64,000 bases of DNA. It comes from Poecilobothrus nobilitatus (taxonomy: Eukaryota; Arthropoda; Insecta; Diptera; Dolichopodidae). Below are positions 35,671-48,450 of this stretch, piece after piece. The DNA lies in contig CAMUPU010000002.1 of NCBI GenBank assembly GCA_947095535.1, positions 909,474-973,473 on the forward strand, read 5' to 3'. The notes under the pieces are model-generated. The model did not search any database. It had not been told where the DNA came from and saw nothing but the letters and a program-made list of their open reading frames with translations. Position 1 is the stretch's first letter; the number at the start of each line of letters is the position of its first letter. The position numbers and the translations under genes are program-made.

Positions 35671-36156
35671 AGAGTAATCATCCCGAACAAAATTTGTTAG
35701 CTAATTCTGCACAAAATGAAGTACCCCGAAAATCTGCACATCATTAAAATGTTTACAGGAATTTATATTGCTATAAAGAATTCTCAATTCTAATGCAGAC
35801 ATCATATGTACCTACATAAACTATGTCTACAGCTTATAAAAAAATAATATTGATATTGTTATGATCAGTATTCTAGTTTTTTAATGTAATTTTTACAGAT
35901 GTGTGAGTGTCTATAAGAATTTGAATAGAATCATTTTAATATGTGCATATGATTGTTTTTTATGTGAATGGCTATCTGTATTTATACAATATATATTATA
36001 TATGATGAGGAAATTATGTGTACATATTAATATTTAAGAAAGAGCGGTCGTTTATTTTTTGTTATTTTTTTTGTTGATATTTTATTTTTTATTTACATAT
36101 TGAAATAATTCTTCTCATTATCTTTTCTTATTGATTTTTAAGCATTCATAAAAATA

Positions 36157-37044
36157 AAAAAATCAGCTGTCTCCACCACAGAAGCGACCCCCACTACACG
36201 AAAAGTGCTATGCCAAAATTTATAGATTTTTTACATAATAATTTATATCAAAACAAAATAACTTATACAAATAACAATAATAAGCAATGAAATCGTAAAA
36301 ATATATGTGCATTCATTCATACATCCATTTACATTATTATGTAAGGTACATGATTTTTTCTCATTCAAAAATATTATAAGTAAAAAATAATAAAAACTGT
36401 AAACAAATACAAAACAAACCTAAGATTAATATTGAATCTGCTAACAAAAATTTTACCATTTTAATTTTATGTCATCAACAAAAGAATAATATGCGTAGAT
36501 ACAAGTACATATTATGTATATAAATTTTTAGGAATATAAAAAAAAAAACAAAAAAAAATTGTTCATATAAATGCATATGGAGTGTATATAATATGAACTT
36601 TTGAACTTTAAAGTTGGTCAGATCAAAAAATGTTCTATGGCAAAGTTGTTGCTCTTTACTTGTAACAACTTTTTCTTAATAATTTTTCTCATAAAATTTT
36701 TCTGTTACGAAATATTCGTAAAAAACTTAAAAAGTACTCTAGTAAACTACCATTTGTGGTTGTCCGATTTGCTCCAAAAGCTTATCAATCCGAGATATTT
36801 ACGTCAAAACCTTAAATATGAAATTTCAAAAAATTCCGCTCAGTCGTTTAAGCTGTACACGTGCCCACAGACACACACACGCACCCACACACACACACAC
36901 ACAGACGGACATTATGCTGAAAATTTTTTTACAGCCTTCTCCACACCGGAGTGGTGCATATTTGCCAAAATCTCGGGTACAAATTTTTGGTATGAAAACA
37001 ATACCTACCTACCTTATACATAATTGTATGCGGTCGGTAAAAAG
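36157..37044 (+). repeat. long dispersed repeat R1, copy 2
   Basis: Second copy of the 8137-9092 repeat, starting AAAAAATCAGCTGTCTCCAC and ending ATTGTATGCGGTCGGTAAAA. It differs by small indels, for example a shorter stretch near 36240 and a longer CA run near 36890. It lies between the ORF1 and endonuclease parts of a LINE, so it seems to have inserted there. Confidence 0.75.
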
Positions 37045-37059
37045 AATACATTAAAATAT

Positions 37060-38450
37060 CAAATTACATTAAAATGATGGGTAAAATGGGTAATTACATT
37101 AAAATGATCAAACTTGGTTTGACATAAGCTTAACTGTGAAACGAGTTCAAGTGATAGTGTGTGTATTTCATTAAAAGTAAATAGAGTGTTATTTAAATAA
37201 TTGTTGATTGAATTTTGATTAGAGTTTATATTATTACTTTCATTAGTCTTTAAATTATTATTGTTGAGATTAAAATTATTTTAGTATTAGTATTGTTAGA
37301 GTTTAGACTGTGTTTTTATTTGTTGATTTGTTGTTATTTGTGTTGTTATTGGACAATTAGAATAATTGGTTTTTTGCAAATTGATTACTTTGAAAAAATG
37401 ATGGATATCTGTTTTCGTAATATTTATACGTGTTGTTTTGATATGAAACTTGGTTTTTACCTTTGGAAGTAAATTTATTTTTTATATCTACATAAATAGC
37501 TGGATCTACTGATGCATTTACGAGATGTTGATTTAAGAAACCCCCTAAAAGTTAGCACATTTAACAATTTCAGAGTTTATACAATCCGTTGTTTAAACCA
37601 CCACAATTCCCACAATGGCTTTTAATATGGCAATTGCCTGCATCCGTACATTATTGACAATTAAAGCATTGAGTGATTTTATTTTTGTTTTTAACTTAAT
37701 AATCCCATTTAACTTTAGTGTTGTGTATAGTGTTGAAGTTATTTTTAAGTTCTTTTAATTTAATTGTATTTTTTTCAAACAGAACGATATATAAATTTGA
37801 TTCATTATATTTTTGTGTTTTATTAATCAGTTTGACATTTAAGCACTTTAAATTTTGGCTAATAAAATAGTATTTTAACTGTACACAATCCAATTTGTCA
37901 AAATCAGACAAGATTACCTTATAAGGCTCATCACTTTTATTTTGGTAAGTAAAACATTGAATTTTATTTTTGTTAAGCAAAGTAATAACAGTTGAATGAG
38001 AATTTTTGAATCCTATAAATAATTTTCTATAAAATTTATAAAAACCAATTGAAATTTTTTTAATAGCATAGTCTGATTAATAGCATAGTTTAAGTAATAA
38101 ATGAATATTTTCACTATTGTTTTTAATGAGTGTTATTGGGAGAATTTTTGGTATTCCCTTATTATTTACACTATTAATTTCACTATTATTTCCTTTATTT
38201 TGAATAATTTCAGGATTAGGTGTGTCTGATTTGTATTTGTATTATTAGTATTGACATTGCTATCATTTTTTTCTATATCACTATCCATTATTATTTGAAG
38301 TGGTTTTAAAAAATTTTTATATACATACCGCCATTTTATTTGAATTATATAAAATTTTTTTATAAAATATTTCCATATAAATTTTTCCATATATAAAATT
38401 TTTTTTGCGTTTTTGTGGTGAAAAATCTGGTTTTTCATCACATTTACGTT
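37060..38450 (-). pseudogene. Jockey-like ORF1 relic
   Basis: The open piece 37980-37696 (YKVILSDFDKLDCVQLKYYF, LKCLNVKLINKTQKYNESN, NNFNTIHNTKVKWDY) has the layout of the domain preceding the zinc knuckles in Jockey-like ORF1. Near 37670-37590 it continues with QCFNCQ, GNCHIKSHCGNCGG, a broken CCHC pair. The Asn-rich stretch near 37310-37200 would be the C-terminus. The N-terminal part (38441-38166) is Asn/Lys-rich. Several stops. Confidence 0.6.
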
Positions 38451-38674
38451 TAGAAATCAATTTTCGACCAATTTTAGTACTTAATTTATATTTTTTTTAT
38501 TTTATTTTATTTTTTTGTTGGGAAAACAATTAATAAGTTAAATTTTTGTTAAGGTTATAAAAAAACAAACTCTATAGTATTTTAAGTACAAGAATAACTG
38601 GATTTTTATGATTTTAAGAATCAGACATCGAACATTATGTTCCATAAGTTTGCTGGGTTTATTGGATTTAATAT

Positions 38675-39950
38675 AAAACAAGGTAGAATGTAAACCAACG
38701 GTTTTTAAAAGCGCACATTTCCAAAACTCAATACAAACTGTTTAGAAGTGTGACTTACACAAAAATTTGAAAATAGGACATTTTTGAAATTTTGAGGGGC
38801 CGTAATTCCGGAATCCTATATAACTAAGAAAAGCCGTTAACACACGTAAAAATATATTATTGAAGCTTTAATTTTCATGTCTTGCCGAAGAAAAATTTTT
38901 ACAGGTGCCTAAGTTACAGGTGTCTAAAAATAGCAAATTTTCAATTTTTGAGCCATAATAACTCTTAAAGAGGGGGTGTTATCAAAAAAATTTCTGAGGA
39001 AACTTATACTAATTCTAAAAGTCTTTCTTGTCTCAAAATTTCAGGTTCCTACCTAAAGGGGTGCCGGAGTTATGAAAAAAGAAATTGCATGCAAAATGTG
39101 GTTTTCACATAACGGTAAATTTAAATAGTAAATTACAAAATATTACATAATTTTGATACTGTTTTATATAGATAATAAAATTTTCCATCTTCTGGCGGTT
39201 TTAGATTGCAAAATTCTTACGCAGAGCCCGAGATATATACATCTGAAAATGGGGCTTTTTCGCAATTTTGAAGAGCTGGCAACTTTGGAACCCTTTACAA
39301 TTAAAATAAACCTTTAACACACGTAAAAATATATTATTGTAGCTTTAATTTTTACATCTTGCAGAAGTAAAATGTGTACAGGTTCCTAAGTTACAGGTGT
39401 TTAAAAATAGCAAATTTTCAATTTTTAAGCCCTAATACCTCATAAACAGGGGGTGGTCCGAAAAAACTTTCTGAGCAAACTTATACTAATTCTAAAAGTT
39501 CTTTCTTGCCTCAAAATTTCAAGCTTCTATCTAGAAGCGTGCCGGAGTTATGAAAGTAGAAAAATCATGCAAAATTTGGTTTTCACATAACGGTAAATTT
39601 AAATACTAAATTTAAAAAAATTGTATAATTTTGATATTAATTTACAAAGATAAAAGAAATACCTGTCGAATGACGTTTTCAGATTGAAAAAATCTTAAGC
39701 AGAACATAAGATATATGCATTTAAAAATAGGGCTTTTTCAAAGTTTGAGGGGCTGTAGCTCCGTAATGGGGGGGCTACATGAAAAAGTTGTTCCACAAAA
39801 TTATTTTTTTTATGAGACCTACCTATGGTTAAAATTTTTTTTCTCTATCTTTAACGGTGTAGAAGTTTTGTAAACAGACGGACGGACGGACAGAGAGAGT
39901 GAAACTAATAAGCACATTTTTTCAAAATTTTTTTGGAAATGTGCTAAAAA
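38675..39950 (+). repeat. dispersed repeat, copy 5, with internal tandem duplication
   Basis: The longest copy of the CCGTTACGGAGCTACAG family, which is read here in reverse (GGCTGTAGCTCCGTAATGGG near 39751). It starts ATGTAAACCAACGGTTTTTA then GCGCACATTTCCAAAA, and ends with the AAGCACATTTTTTC/TTTGGAAATGTGCT hairpin. GCACATTTCCAAAA at the left and its reverse complement at the right could be terminal inverted repeats. Two internal units about 477 bp apart (CACACGTAAAAATATATTAT at 38841 and 39318) make a tandem duplication. No coding region. Confidence 0.65.
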
Positions 39951-40559
39951 TGAATTAAATTGTCTAAAAACAATCTATATATTAAATTATCCAAAAACAA
40001 TTTTTTGCTAAAAAGAGGTTTTTCGGATGATTTTTCAACCTGCGGTTTAAAATTCAAAAAAGGTAGACTACTCAGCAATATATAGAAAAAACTTATAGTT
40101 AAGATATGCCTATATTAATAACAAAATTTTAAGTTAATGAAAATATACCAAGACTGGACAATTCCAAAAACTTACCATAGTTTTTACAAGTCAATTAAAA
40201 CTGATAAATCAGTGCAATTAATAATTATCCATCATCAGCATCATAAGCAAAATTTCAAAAAAAATATTATTATAATATCTACAAGCTTATAAAACTTTCT
40301 TTTCTGTCTTTTTTTTTGTTCCTAAATTAAATTTCGAAAAATTATTTGAAACGAAAATTAAAATTGGAAATTTCAAATTATACATCAAAAATGGAAAGCT
40401 TTATGACTTACGAAAAACTATTAAGAGGGCAAACCAAAAAAAAAAAATTAAAAATAATAAATAAACATCAAAAAATCTGTTCCAATTGTAGTTAAAAAAC
40501 AAACAAAACCAAAGATTATCTCAAATTATATTGGGTTTTTCAAGGGGAATCATACAATT
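39951..40559. other. AT-rich spacer, no gene recognised
   Basis: No family recognised. A short plus frame near 40340-40450 reads KIGNFKLYIKNGKLYDLRK then a Lys-rich end; it might be a scrap of an element protein but cannot be assigned. Confidence 0.35.
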
Positions 40560-40639
40560 TAAAATGGTTATAATAGCAACACTGCGTATTATTTTTTGAC
40601 ATTTCTTATGTCATTTGTGTTCAGTAAGCTATGCCATTT

Positions 40640-41098
40640 AATCATGGAAAGATACACGCTTCAACAACGTTTAGAAATTGTTAACAAACAGAATTTGGAA
40701 CGATGAAAATCCTCACGAAACTGTTCTGACACCATTACATCCAGATAATGTCACTGTGTGTTGTGCAATTCATGCTGGTGGAGTGATTGGTCCATTATTC
40801 TTTGAAGAAAATGGTCGAAGAGCAACAGTCAATGGAGAACGATACAGAACAATGTTAAATGATTTTTCTTCCTGCTGTTGTTCAGAATAACATTAAGAAC
40901 AAAATTTGGTGATGAAATTATGTCAAGAAATGCTCCATTTAATTATCTTCCCAGGTCGTGTGATTTAACACCTTGTAATTTCTATCTTTGGGGATATATT
41001 AAGCCACAAGTTTATACTGATAATCTAACAAAAATTGAGCATTTCAAAATCAACATTGAACGTGCTATTGATGAATTGAGTTTCAATGACATTGAGTT
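40640..41098 (+). pseudogene. Tc1/mariner-superfamily transposase relic
   Basis: ATG at 40644 gives MERYTLQQRLEIVNKQ, the usual start of a mariner-type helix-turn-helix. A deletion then jumps to the catalytic domain: NRIWNDENPHETVLTPLH, VTVCCAIHAGGVIGPLFF and NGERYRTMLNDF. After a frameshift it continues FGDEIMSRNAPFNYLPRSCD and LTPCNFYLWGYIKPQVY, with the late DLTP aspartate, then FKINIERAIDEL. Most of the DNA-binding domain and the second Asp region are missing. It ends against the Helitron helicase C-terminus near 41100. Confidence 0.75.
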
Positions 41099-43800
41099 CC
41101 AAAATTTATTCAACACACTTGTAACGATTGACCTTGCGATTTATTTATTGTCATTGCAAATGCTAAACGTACCGGAAATTAAATACCTTTAAATTGAAAT
41201 GACATCTGATGGAATGAATGGTGTACGTGAATATATACAATTTCTCCTTTGTGTTTTCCGGTTAATATAGTTACTTCGATAATGTTATTCATTAACTTTT
41301 TCATTACCAACCTAGTGCCATTGCAGAGCCGTGGTTGATTTAAATTGCGGAAAGCAATTATTGGCACACCAATTTTTAATTGCAGAACGTGTGGTGGAGT
41401 TCCTGAAAAATCAAGTGAATTTAAAAATTCAATTAGGTAATTCACAACTCCATCAGCCTCCTTAGCGCAATCAATGGATATGGAACGCAATCAATAGATA
41501 ATTCTTTGGCTACTTATCTTGTTTTGAATGCCTGCATTTATTTAACTGATGTCTTTATTTTTGATAATTTGGATAATCACTTTCAATATTAGGATATACA
41601 CTTGACATTAGATCTTCTTTTGATTCATTTATTTTACAAAATTGTCTGGTAATGTTAATAATCCTGTTGCATTGTAGATTGGAATTCTACCATATCCAAT
41701 ATCCCATAATTGATTAGCAAATTTATGGGCAGCTGGATCGTTTTTAATTGTACACGCCATGTTTAAATTGAGTAATAATTTCGGAACAAATCTCCCCAAA
41801 TTAGATTCTTTTAAAAATGCGTTTAATTCATCTGCTTTTGTTGATTGTGTGATGACTGGTAGTGTTTGTATGAAATCACCTGCTAATAATATGAGGGCAC
41901 CTCCAAAAGGTTGTTGGTTACTTCGTAAATCTTTCAATGTACGATCTAATGCTTCTAATGATTTTTTATGCACCATTATGCATTCATGCCAAATAATAAT
42001 CTTACATTGTTGAAACACTTTCGCCATCCCAAATGTTTTTGAAATATTCCATGTTAGTGTTTCTGTTATTTGCATATTCAAAGATAATTTTAACCCCGAA
42101 TGTGCCGTTCTTCCACCATCTAACAAAGCAGCTGCAATTCCAAAGGAAGCTATTACCAATGCTATATTGCTGTTTGACCGTTTTGTTTTCAAAATTAACG
42201 GAATCAAATATGTTTTTCCAGTACTTTCTGCAGCATCAAGGAAATAAATTCCACCAGTTTCAGAATTGGCAGCTTCAATAATAGTGTCGTTTCCATATTT
42301 TTGAGGTTGAGGAATCATTCCCAATTGATTCAAAACTTTATTTACCCTCAATCAACAAATATCTTCGATGTTAATTAATGCTTGATTATATATCTCCTCA
42401 GTGTATTGTAAGCCTGGATTTGAAGTTGTGTATTTTGCTTGATGTAAAATGTCATCGATGATGGCATCTTTATATTTTTCAGCAGCAAGAAGCAAGGAGC
42501 AGCAAGTGAAGTATCCCAATGTTCATCGTTTTTAAGTAAATGTAATTGTTGGCAGGTGTCACGATATATTTCACACAATAGATTATTCACAGTTCTTAAA
42601 TTCTGAAATGGCATTGGACCACGTACATTAATCAATAACAAACGCAAATAATAGCATTCAGTGTTATCTGGGTGTACATTATATATTCGACCTAAGACAT
42701 TAAATGAAAATATATTTGGTTGACCATTTACTTCTTGTTCATGTTTACGACGTTGAAATTGTTTTCTGGATGCATTATAAGTGAAATATCATGGAACTTC
42801 TGAATACAATAAAGTTTTTGCAAAATAATCAAATTAACACAACGAAAAAAAACCGTCAATGTTGTGCTGCTGGTTCATTAGTATTTTCTGTCACAAAATA
42901 CACTCGTTGACCATTTTCTAAATGTACGGCCAAATCTACTACAGTCGGATATCTCTTATGAATTTGAAAAGCGAATATACGCCAAACTGCTTCGTTGCTG
43001 CTGCTGTATCTTCCCATTTGATATTGGCTTATTTCATCCAAGTTATTTGCTGGTGCTAGTCCGAAAATGACTATGTCACTGCTTTTGTTGACATATTTAC
43101 AAATGTATTTGATAAATTTAACAGAATTACAATATTCTACGTTAATATACGTTTTATAGATTTTTGATAAACATGGCGAATAGGGCACTATCCATCGATT
43201 ATCAATCTCAACATCATTTTTTCTAACTTTTAATATAAATGATATACCACTGTGGGACGTCTACGATATAGCAGATATCCATCGTTGCATACATTTGTCT
43301 CTGGCATCAATTGTCCTGGATAACTGTTGGAGCACTTGCCGTCAATCATACATGGTGAATGTATGTTAAATGTACTGCGTGGCTGTGGAATCATATGTTT
43401 TGTAATTATTTCAAATAACTCTGGTTCTATTGTGGAGTCTGGAATTTCAGCATAAATAATGCTATCAATTTCATTAGGTTTCAGTAGGTTGAATTTTATT
43501 CTTACACTAAGTTAGAATATGAGCATGTAGTAAAGCTTTTTTTTGCAATTCAATCAAATGCATCCAGCAGAACTGTACCAAAGATATTGTACTTCACAAT
43601 GAAATCCATCAATGATATTAATTTTTGCTTAATAGTCGTGCTGTGCTGTTGTGACGATCAGTTTGCGATTGTGCAGGCAATAAACAATTTTTCATTTTGG
43701 TCCAATTTGAATTGTAAGTGAATGTGATAAACAAATCAGGGTGGCCATAATTGCTAACGTATGTTATAGCATTCTGTGTATATTCATGCATGTATGTGGG
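41099..43800 (-). pseudogene. Helitron Rep/helicase, Rep nuclease and helicase part
   Basis: The Rep domain starts PTYMHEYTQNAITYVSNYGH. The HUH motif is kept as LLHAHIL (His codons at 43527-43519), and KYICKYVNKSSD near 43110 holds the YxxxY tyrosines that nick and join DNA. The helicase frame, 42351-41629, has FLDAAESTGKTYLIP (Walker A, with Glu-Ser where Gly-Gly is usual) and ILLAGDFIQTLPVI (motif II/III, Arg changed to Ile). The frame 41490-41179 has GVPIIAFRNLNQPRLCNGTR, then LAFAMTINKSQGQSL (motif VI) near 41150. Pif1-like helicase fused to Rep is the Helitron signature. Many stops. Confidence 0.85.
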
Positions 43801-44186
43801 AGTTACATAATATTATGTTGACATAATGAGCATGACATATATGTTGACATAATGTAGCATGATATTTGTGTTGCCATAATGTAGCATGATACATCACATT
43901 GACACAACTTAATATAATATTGCATGGTATTGTGTTGGCATAATATAGTAGCTCATTCACCTTTTTTTTAAGCAGTTTTATATTTTCACAATAACAGGAT
44001 ATGCGATTAGCATTCCTGGTTAATTGATTTTATTAGTAAATTTTAAAAACAACAGTATTTTTGATGATCTTAGCATTAAGTTAATTTAAGCATATTAATA
44101 TATAAGTATAACTTTGTAAAATAAAAATCAGTCTTAAGACCAAACTAAAACTAGATGTATTACTTGTTTTTTAATAAAAACATAAT
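43801..44186 (+). repeat. 5' LTR of the gypsy element
   Basis: About 386 bp, AGTTACATAATATTATGTTG to ATAAAAACATAAT. It contains three copies of a 27-28-bp unit, GTTGACATAATGTAGCATGA-like, near the start. The shared part matches the split 3' LTR closely. Confidence 0.85.
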
Positions 44187-44198
44187 TGGCACAGTCGG
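44187..44198 (+). promoter_or_regulatory. primer-binding site
   Basis: TGGCACAGTCGG abuts the 5' LTR. It is one base different from TGGCGCAGTCGG, which is complementary to the 3' end of a serine tRNA, as used by 17.6-type elements. Confidence 0.6.
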
Positions 44199-44916
44199 AA
44201 ACGGAATTCAATCAGAAGATTGAATTAAACGAATCGAGAAACTTTTATCCGAAGATAAAATAAAAACATAATTATATTATATAAACATTAAATTTAAATA
44301 ATAAAACATAATATACATATTTTTTAGAAATTGAGTATAATAAAAAGAATTTTTAATAATTGTTAAAATTAAGTAAAAATAATTAAGAAAAAAACGATAA
44401 ATAGTGATAAGATAATTTACAAAAGAAAAAAGTGACTTAAAAACAAAAAAAAACATACAAAATAATAAGTATTAAAACTAAAACATAATTGTATTTTTTA
44501 ACTTAGAAAAAAAAATCATTGCAAAAAATTAAAGATTTGTGTTGTGTAAACATAATATATACATATGTAGATATATTTTGGAATTTATTTTGACAATAAA
44601 ATAATAACAAAATTAAAAAGAAATAGTATTGAAAATATTGCTATATAATAAAATTAACAATTAAATACAAATTTATATATGATTTATATATATATAAATA
44701 ATTAAGAAAATAAAACTATAAATTCTAATATATGTACAATATTTCAAAGTGTTATTGCAAACAATACTTAAAATACAAATATGATATAAATTAAAATTCT
44801 TTATCTTTAATTTAAAAATCAATAACACTAATATATTAACAGTGTAAAAACAGTGAAGGGAACCTTTAATGAAAAACAATACCAGAAATTTAATTTTTGA
44901 TAAAAACAGAAATATC

Positions 44917-45620
44917 ATGGCAAGCCAACTAACGGATGAACAAAAAGATCAAATCATGCAACAACAAGAACAACAAATATAACAGTGTCAAGCACTTATT
45001 CAATAACGTAGAACAACAACAGTGTCAAACACTTACTCAACAATTCAGAAAACGTTGATAGGGATTTAACAGAAATTTTATTAGAAAAAAATAGATGGTA
45101 CTATTAGAGCTCATATTCAAGAAAATATGAGTATGTTAGATATTTACAATAAGTCATATAAAAATTTTAGTAGAATATCTGAACAAAATAAAAATAAAAA
45201 ATTTGAATTTTTTACAAATAGAAATACAAATTATAGTTTCAGAAGAAATACAATTGTTCATGAAAATAATAACAACGATTATCTTAATAAAGACAACAAA
45301 ATTTTGTCACAAATTGAAAAACCTAAATTTAATCCTATTAATTCACAACGTTCTAGACAAACAAATATTTTCAATCCAAGCAGCTCTCTCAATATCAACA
45401 ACTCTAATCTTTATCCTAATCAAAGCGGTACACTACCCAGTCTTTCTCGCAACTCACAATTTAGAAATAGAAATTTTAATAATTAAGGAAACAGTCATAC
45501 TTATGATAGCAATTATTTCCAGACTCAATGGAAATTAAAAAATTACAGGGAACTACCGAAAATTTTCAAGAAGAGCCTTGGAAACAAACTTACCAATAAT
45601 ATATTTAACAATAAATAATC
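44917..45620 (+). pseudogene. gypsy element gag relic
   Basis: ATG 44917 gives MASQLTDEQKDQIMQQQEQQ and then stops. The frame 45127-45486 is Asn/Ser/Arg-rich (YSFRRNTIVHENNNNDYLNK, SQFRNRNFNN), like the C-terminal part of gypsy gag. The central capsid part is missing, so a large deletion is likely. The 720-bp leader before it is A-rich with no gene. Confidence 0.5.
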
Positions 45621-48450
45621 AAAAAATCGAATGCTTAATAGATACAGATACAGTACAAGTGTTATTAAACCTAAGGTTTTGAATAAATCTGTTCAAACTA
45701 AATTAGAAAAACCTTTGTGTTTTAGCACTATTAACGGAACTAATAAAATAATTACTGAAATTGTCACCCCAATTCCAAAAGAATTCGAAACTTTTGGAAG
45801 AATTTCATGGAAGGTAATAGAGTTAAATGGTAGGAGCTACGATGCAATTGTAGGACAAAACATCTTAGTCGCTCTTAAAGCGAAAATTAATCTAGACCAA
45901 AAATATATAGAAATTAAAAACAACAAAATCCTTTTTATTGACAATACTTATCCATTTGATATTTCCAACATAAATAGCTTAAAACCTAGTAGTGACAATT
46001 TGTTAAACAAATTAGATTTAAGCAATGTAAACAACGATGAAAGAAATAAACTGTTGAAAATTTTAAAAAAATTCAAAAATTTATTTTTTAAAGATGGAGA
46101 TATCTTATCTTTTACTCATGAAATTCAGCATGATATATTAACAACTAAAAATGACCCAATCTATTCTAAGATTTATCGGTATCCAAAAATCCATGAACAA
46201 GAAATGCAATGTCAAATATTCGAAATGCTAGATCAGGGAACTATCGCGGAAAGCAATTCTCCTTACAATAGCCGTCTTTGGATTGTACCGAAAAAGTGAG
46301 ATAATTCAGGCGAAAAGAAATGGAGAATTGTGATAGACTATCGAAAATTGAATGAAATTATTACAAGTGACAAATTCCCAATTCCTAATATTGAAGCAAT
46401 ATTAGACAAATTGGGAAGGTCACAATATTTCACAACTATCGACCTAGCTAAAGGCTTCCACCAAATTTTAGTTAGGCCTGAAGACAGAAAAAAAAACAGC
46501 TTTTTCAACTCCTTTTGACCATTTTGAGTATACCAGAATGCCATTCGGATTCAAAAATGCTCCCGCCACATTTCAAAGATTAATGAACTCAGTACTAAGA
46601 GAGTTTATTAATAAAATTTGTGTAGTCTATCTAGATGACATACTGATTTTCAGCGCATCTTTGGAAGAGAAATTTACTAATATAGCTAAAATTTTAGAAA
46701 CCTTAGAAAGAGCAGGGTTAAAAATACAGGTAGATAAATGCAGTTTTCTTTGCAAAGAAACCGAATATTTAGAACATGTTTTAGCTCCATAAGGAATAAA
46801 ACCTAATCCAAATAAAATATAAATAATTAGAAATCTAAAACTTCCTAATACCCAAAAGCAGGTCAAATCATTTTTAGGATTGACTGGGTATTATAGAAAA
46901 TTTATAAGGGATTATGCTAAAGTTGTCTACCCAACGGTCAAATATTTAAAGAAAAACGCAAAAATAAATACGAAAGATCCTAATTACATTGACGCTTTCG
47001 AAAAATTAAAAGATATTATTAGGGATCACCCAATATTAAAGTACCCAAATTTTAATAAAAAATTCAAATTAGGTACCGATGCAAGTAATTTCGCAATAGG
47101 GGCTGTTCTATCTCAAGATGGACATCCTATTAGCTTTACATCCCGAACATTAAACGAACATGAAAAAAATTACTCTAGAATTGAAAAAGAGCTTTTAGCA
47201 ATGGCATGGGGAATTAAATATTTCAGACCGTACTTGTTCGGTAGAGAATTTGATTTACTTACTGATCACCAGCCTATAAAATGGCGACAACTTAAAAACA
47301 AAGGTAAAGATATTACTCCAAGACTACAAACGTGGTTAATTCAATTAAGAGAATATGACGCCAAAATTTAATACATTAAGGGTAAAGAAAATAAAATAGC
47401 ACATTTTCTCAGTAGAATCGATATTAATACTAACGAAATAAATTTATTTGAAAATGATAATAACTCTACAATTACAAATTCTGTTCGTGTTGATAGTAAT
47501 GAATCTTTAGCAACCATTCACTCTCAAGAGGAAAATTTGGTACAATATAAACCAATTTTAGAAACGGTTGTTAATCGTTTTAAAACTCAAATTGTCTTAG
47601 CAGAACAAAAAGAAAAAGATCTAGAAATAATTTTCAATAAGAGAAGAATTTACATAGAAAGAAACGATATTCCTAACAATGTAAGTAATATAATCCGAAG
47701 ATATATTAACATTGGAAAAACTGGAATATATTCAGAACTTGAAGACCATATCTATAATGAATTTCAATTAAAAATTATTGAAGTGTATCCTAACAATAAT
47801 AAAATAAAATTTGTCAAATGCAGTTATCTTGCCAAGGATATGAAGAACGAAGAAGAAACTTTAAAACAAATATATCTATTCCATAAAAGAGAATCTGGTC
47901 ATGCTGGTATAATAGCCAATTACGAAAGTATCAAGCATAAAATATTTTACCCAAACTTAAAAATCTTAATACATAAAGTAATGAATAACTGTGAAACTTG
48001 CACTGCAGGAAAATACGATAGAAACCCGATTAAAAAGAAATTTGAAATTACCGCAACACCAGTGGAAATTAACGAAATAATCCACGTTGATATCTATGTA
48101 AACTCTAAACATTCTTTCATTATTTTTATAGAGAAATTTTCCAAACATGCTATAGGTTTTTATCTGGAAGATATAAATAATCAAACGCTTATAAGCAAAT
48201 TTTGACAGTATATTTCAATAAAAGGAAATATGAAAAAACTTAGTCTGTGACAATGAATTTAACAAATATAAAACAGTTTTGCAAGGATGAGGGAATAATA
48301 GCTCATTTCGTAAAGCCTAACAACCATACAGGAAATAGAGACATAGAAAGATTGAATAATACGTTAACAGAAAAAAATTAGAGTATTGAATATTGAAAAC
48401 AAAATCCCAATAAAACATCAAATTCTTAAAGCCATTCAATATCACATAAT
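45570..48450 (+). pseudogene. gypsy element pol: protease, RT, RNase H, integrase (broken)
   Basis: The protease is recognisable by IECLIDTDT near 45625 (DTG changed to DTD). RT: IFEMLDQGTIAESNSPYNSR, a TGA, then [20 protein letters not shown], a slip in an A-run near 46490, MPFGFKNAPATFQRLMNSVL, and VVYLDDILIFSA (active site, about 46624-46659). RNase H follows the GYYRKFIRDYAK segment: FKLGTDASNFAIGAVLSQDG, LTDHQPIKWR. Integrase, 47537-48205: HKRESGHAG and CETCTAGKY (HHCC finger), IIHVDIYVN (first Asp), then decay. Stops near 46296, 46790, 46820 and 47370. The gene is dead but all domains are present in order. Confidence 0.85.

Larger units (their letters stand above)
33200..38520 (-). mobile_element. 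decayed Jockey-like LINE split by repeat R1
   Basis: From high to low coordinates: ORF1 relic (38450-37060), a copy of repeat R1 (37044-36157), endonuclease relic (35670-34866), RT relic (34860-33250). The order is right for one LINE, and both halves are on the minus strand and similarly decayed, so I read it as one element later split. About 450 bp between R1 and the endonuclease carry no recognisable coding sequence. That the two halves are one element is inference. Confidence 0.6.
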
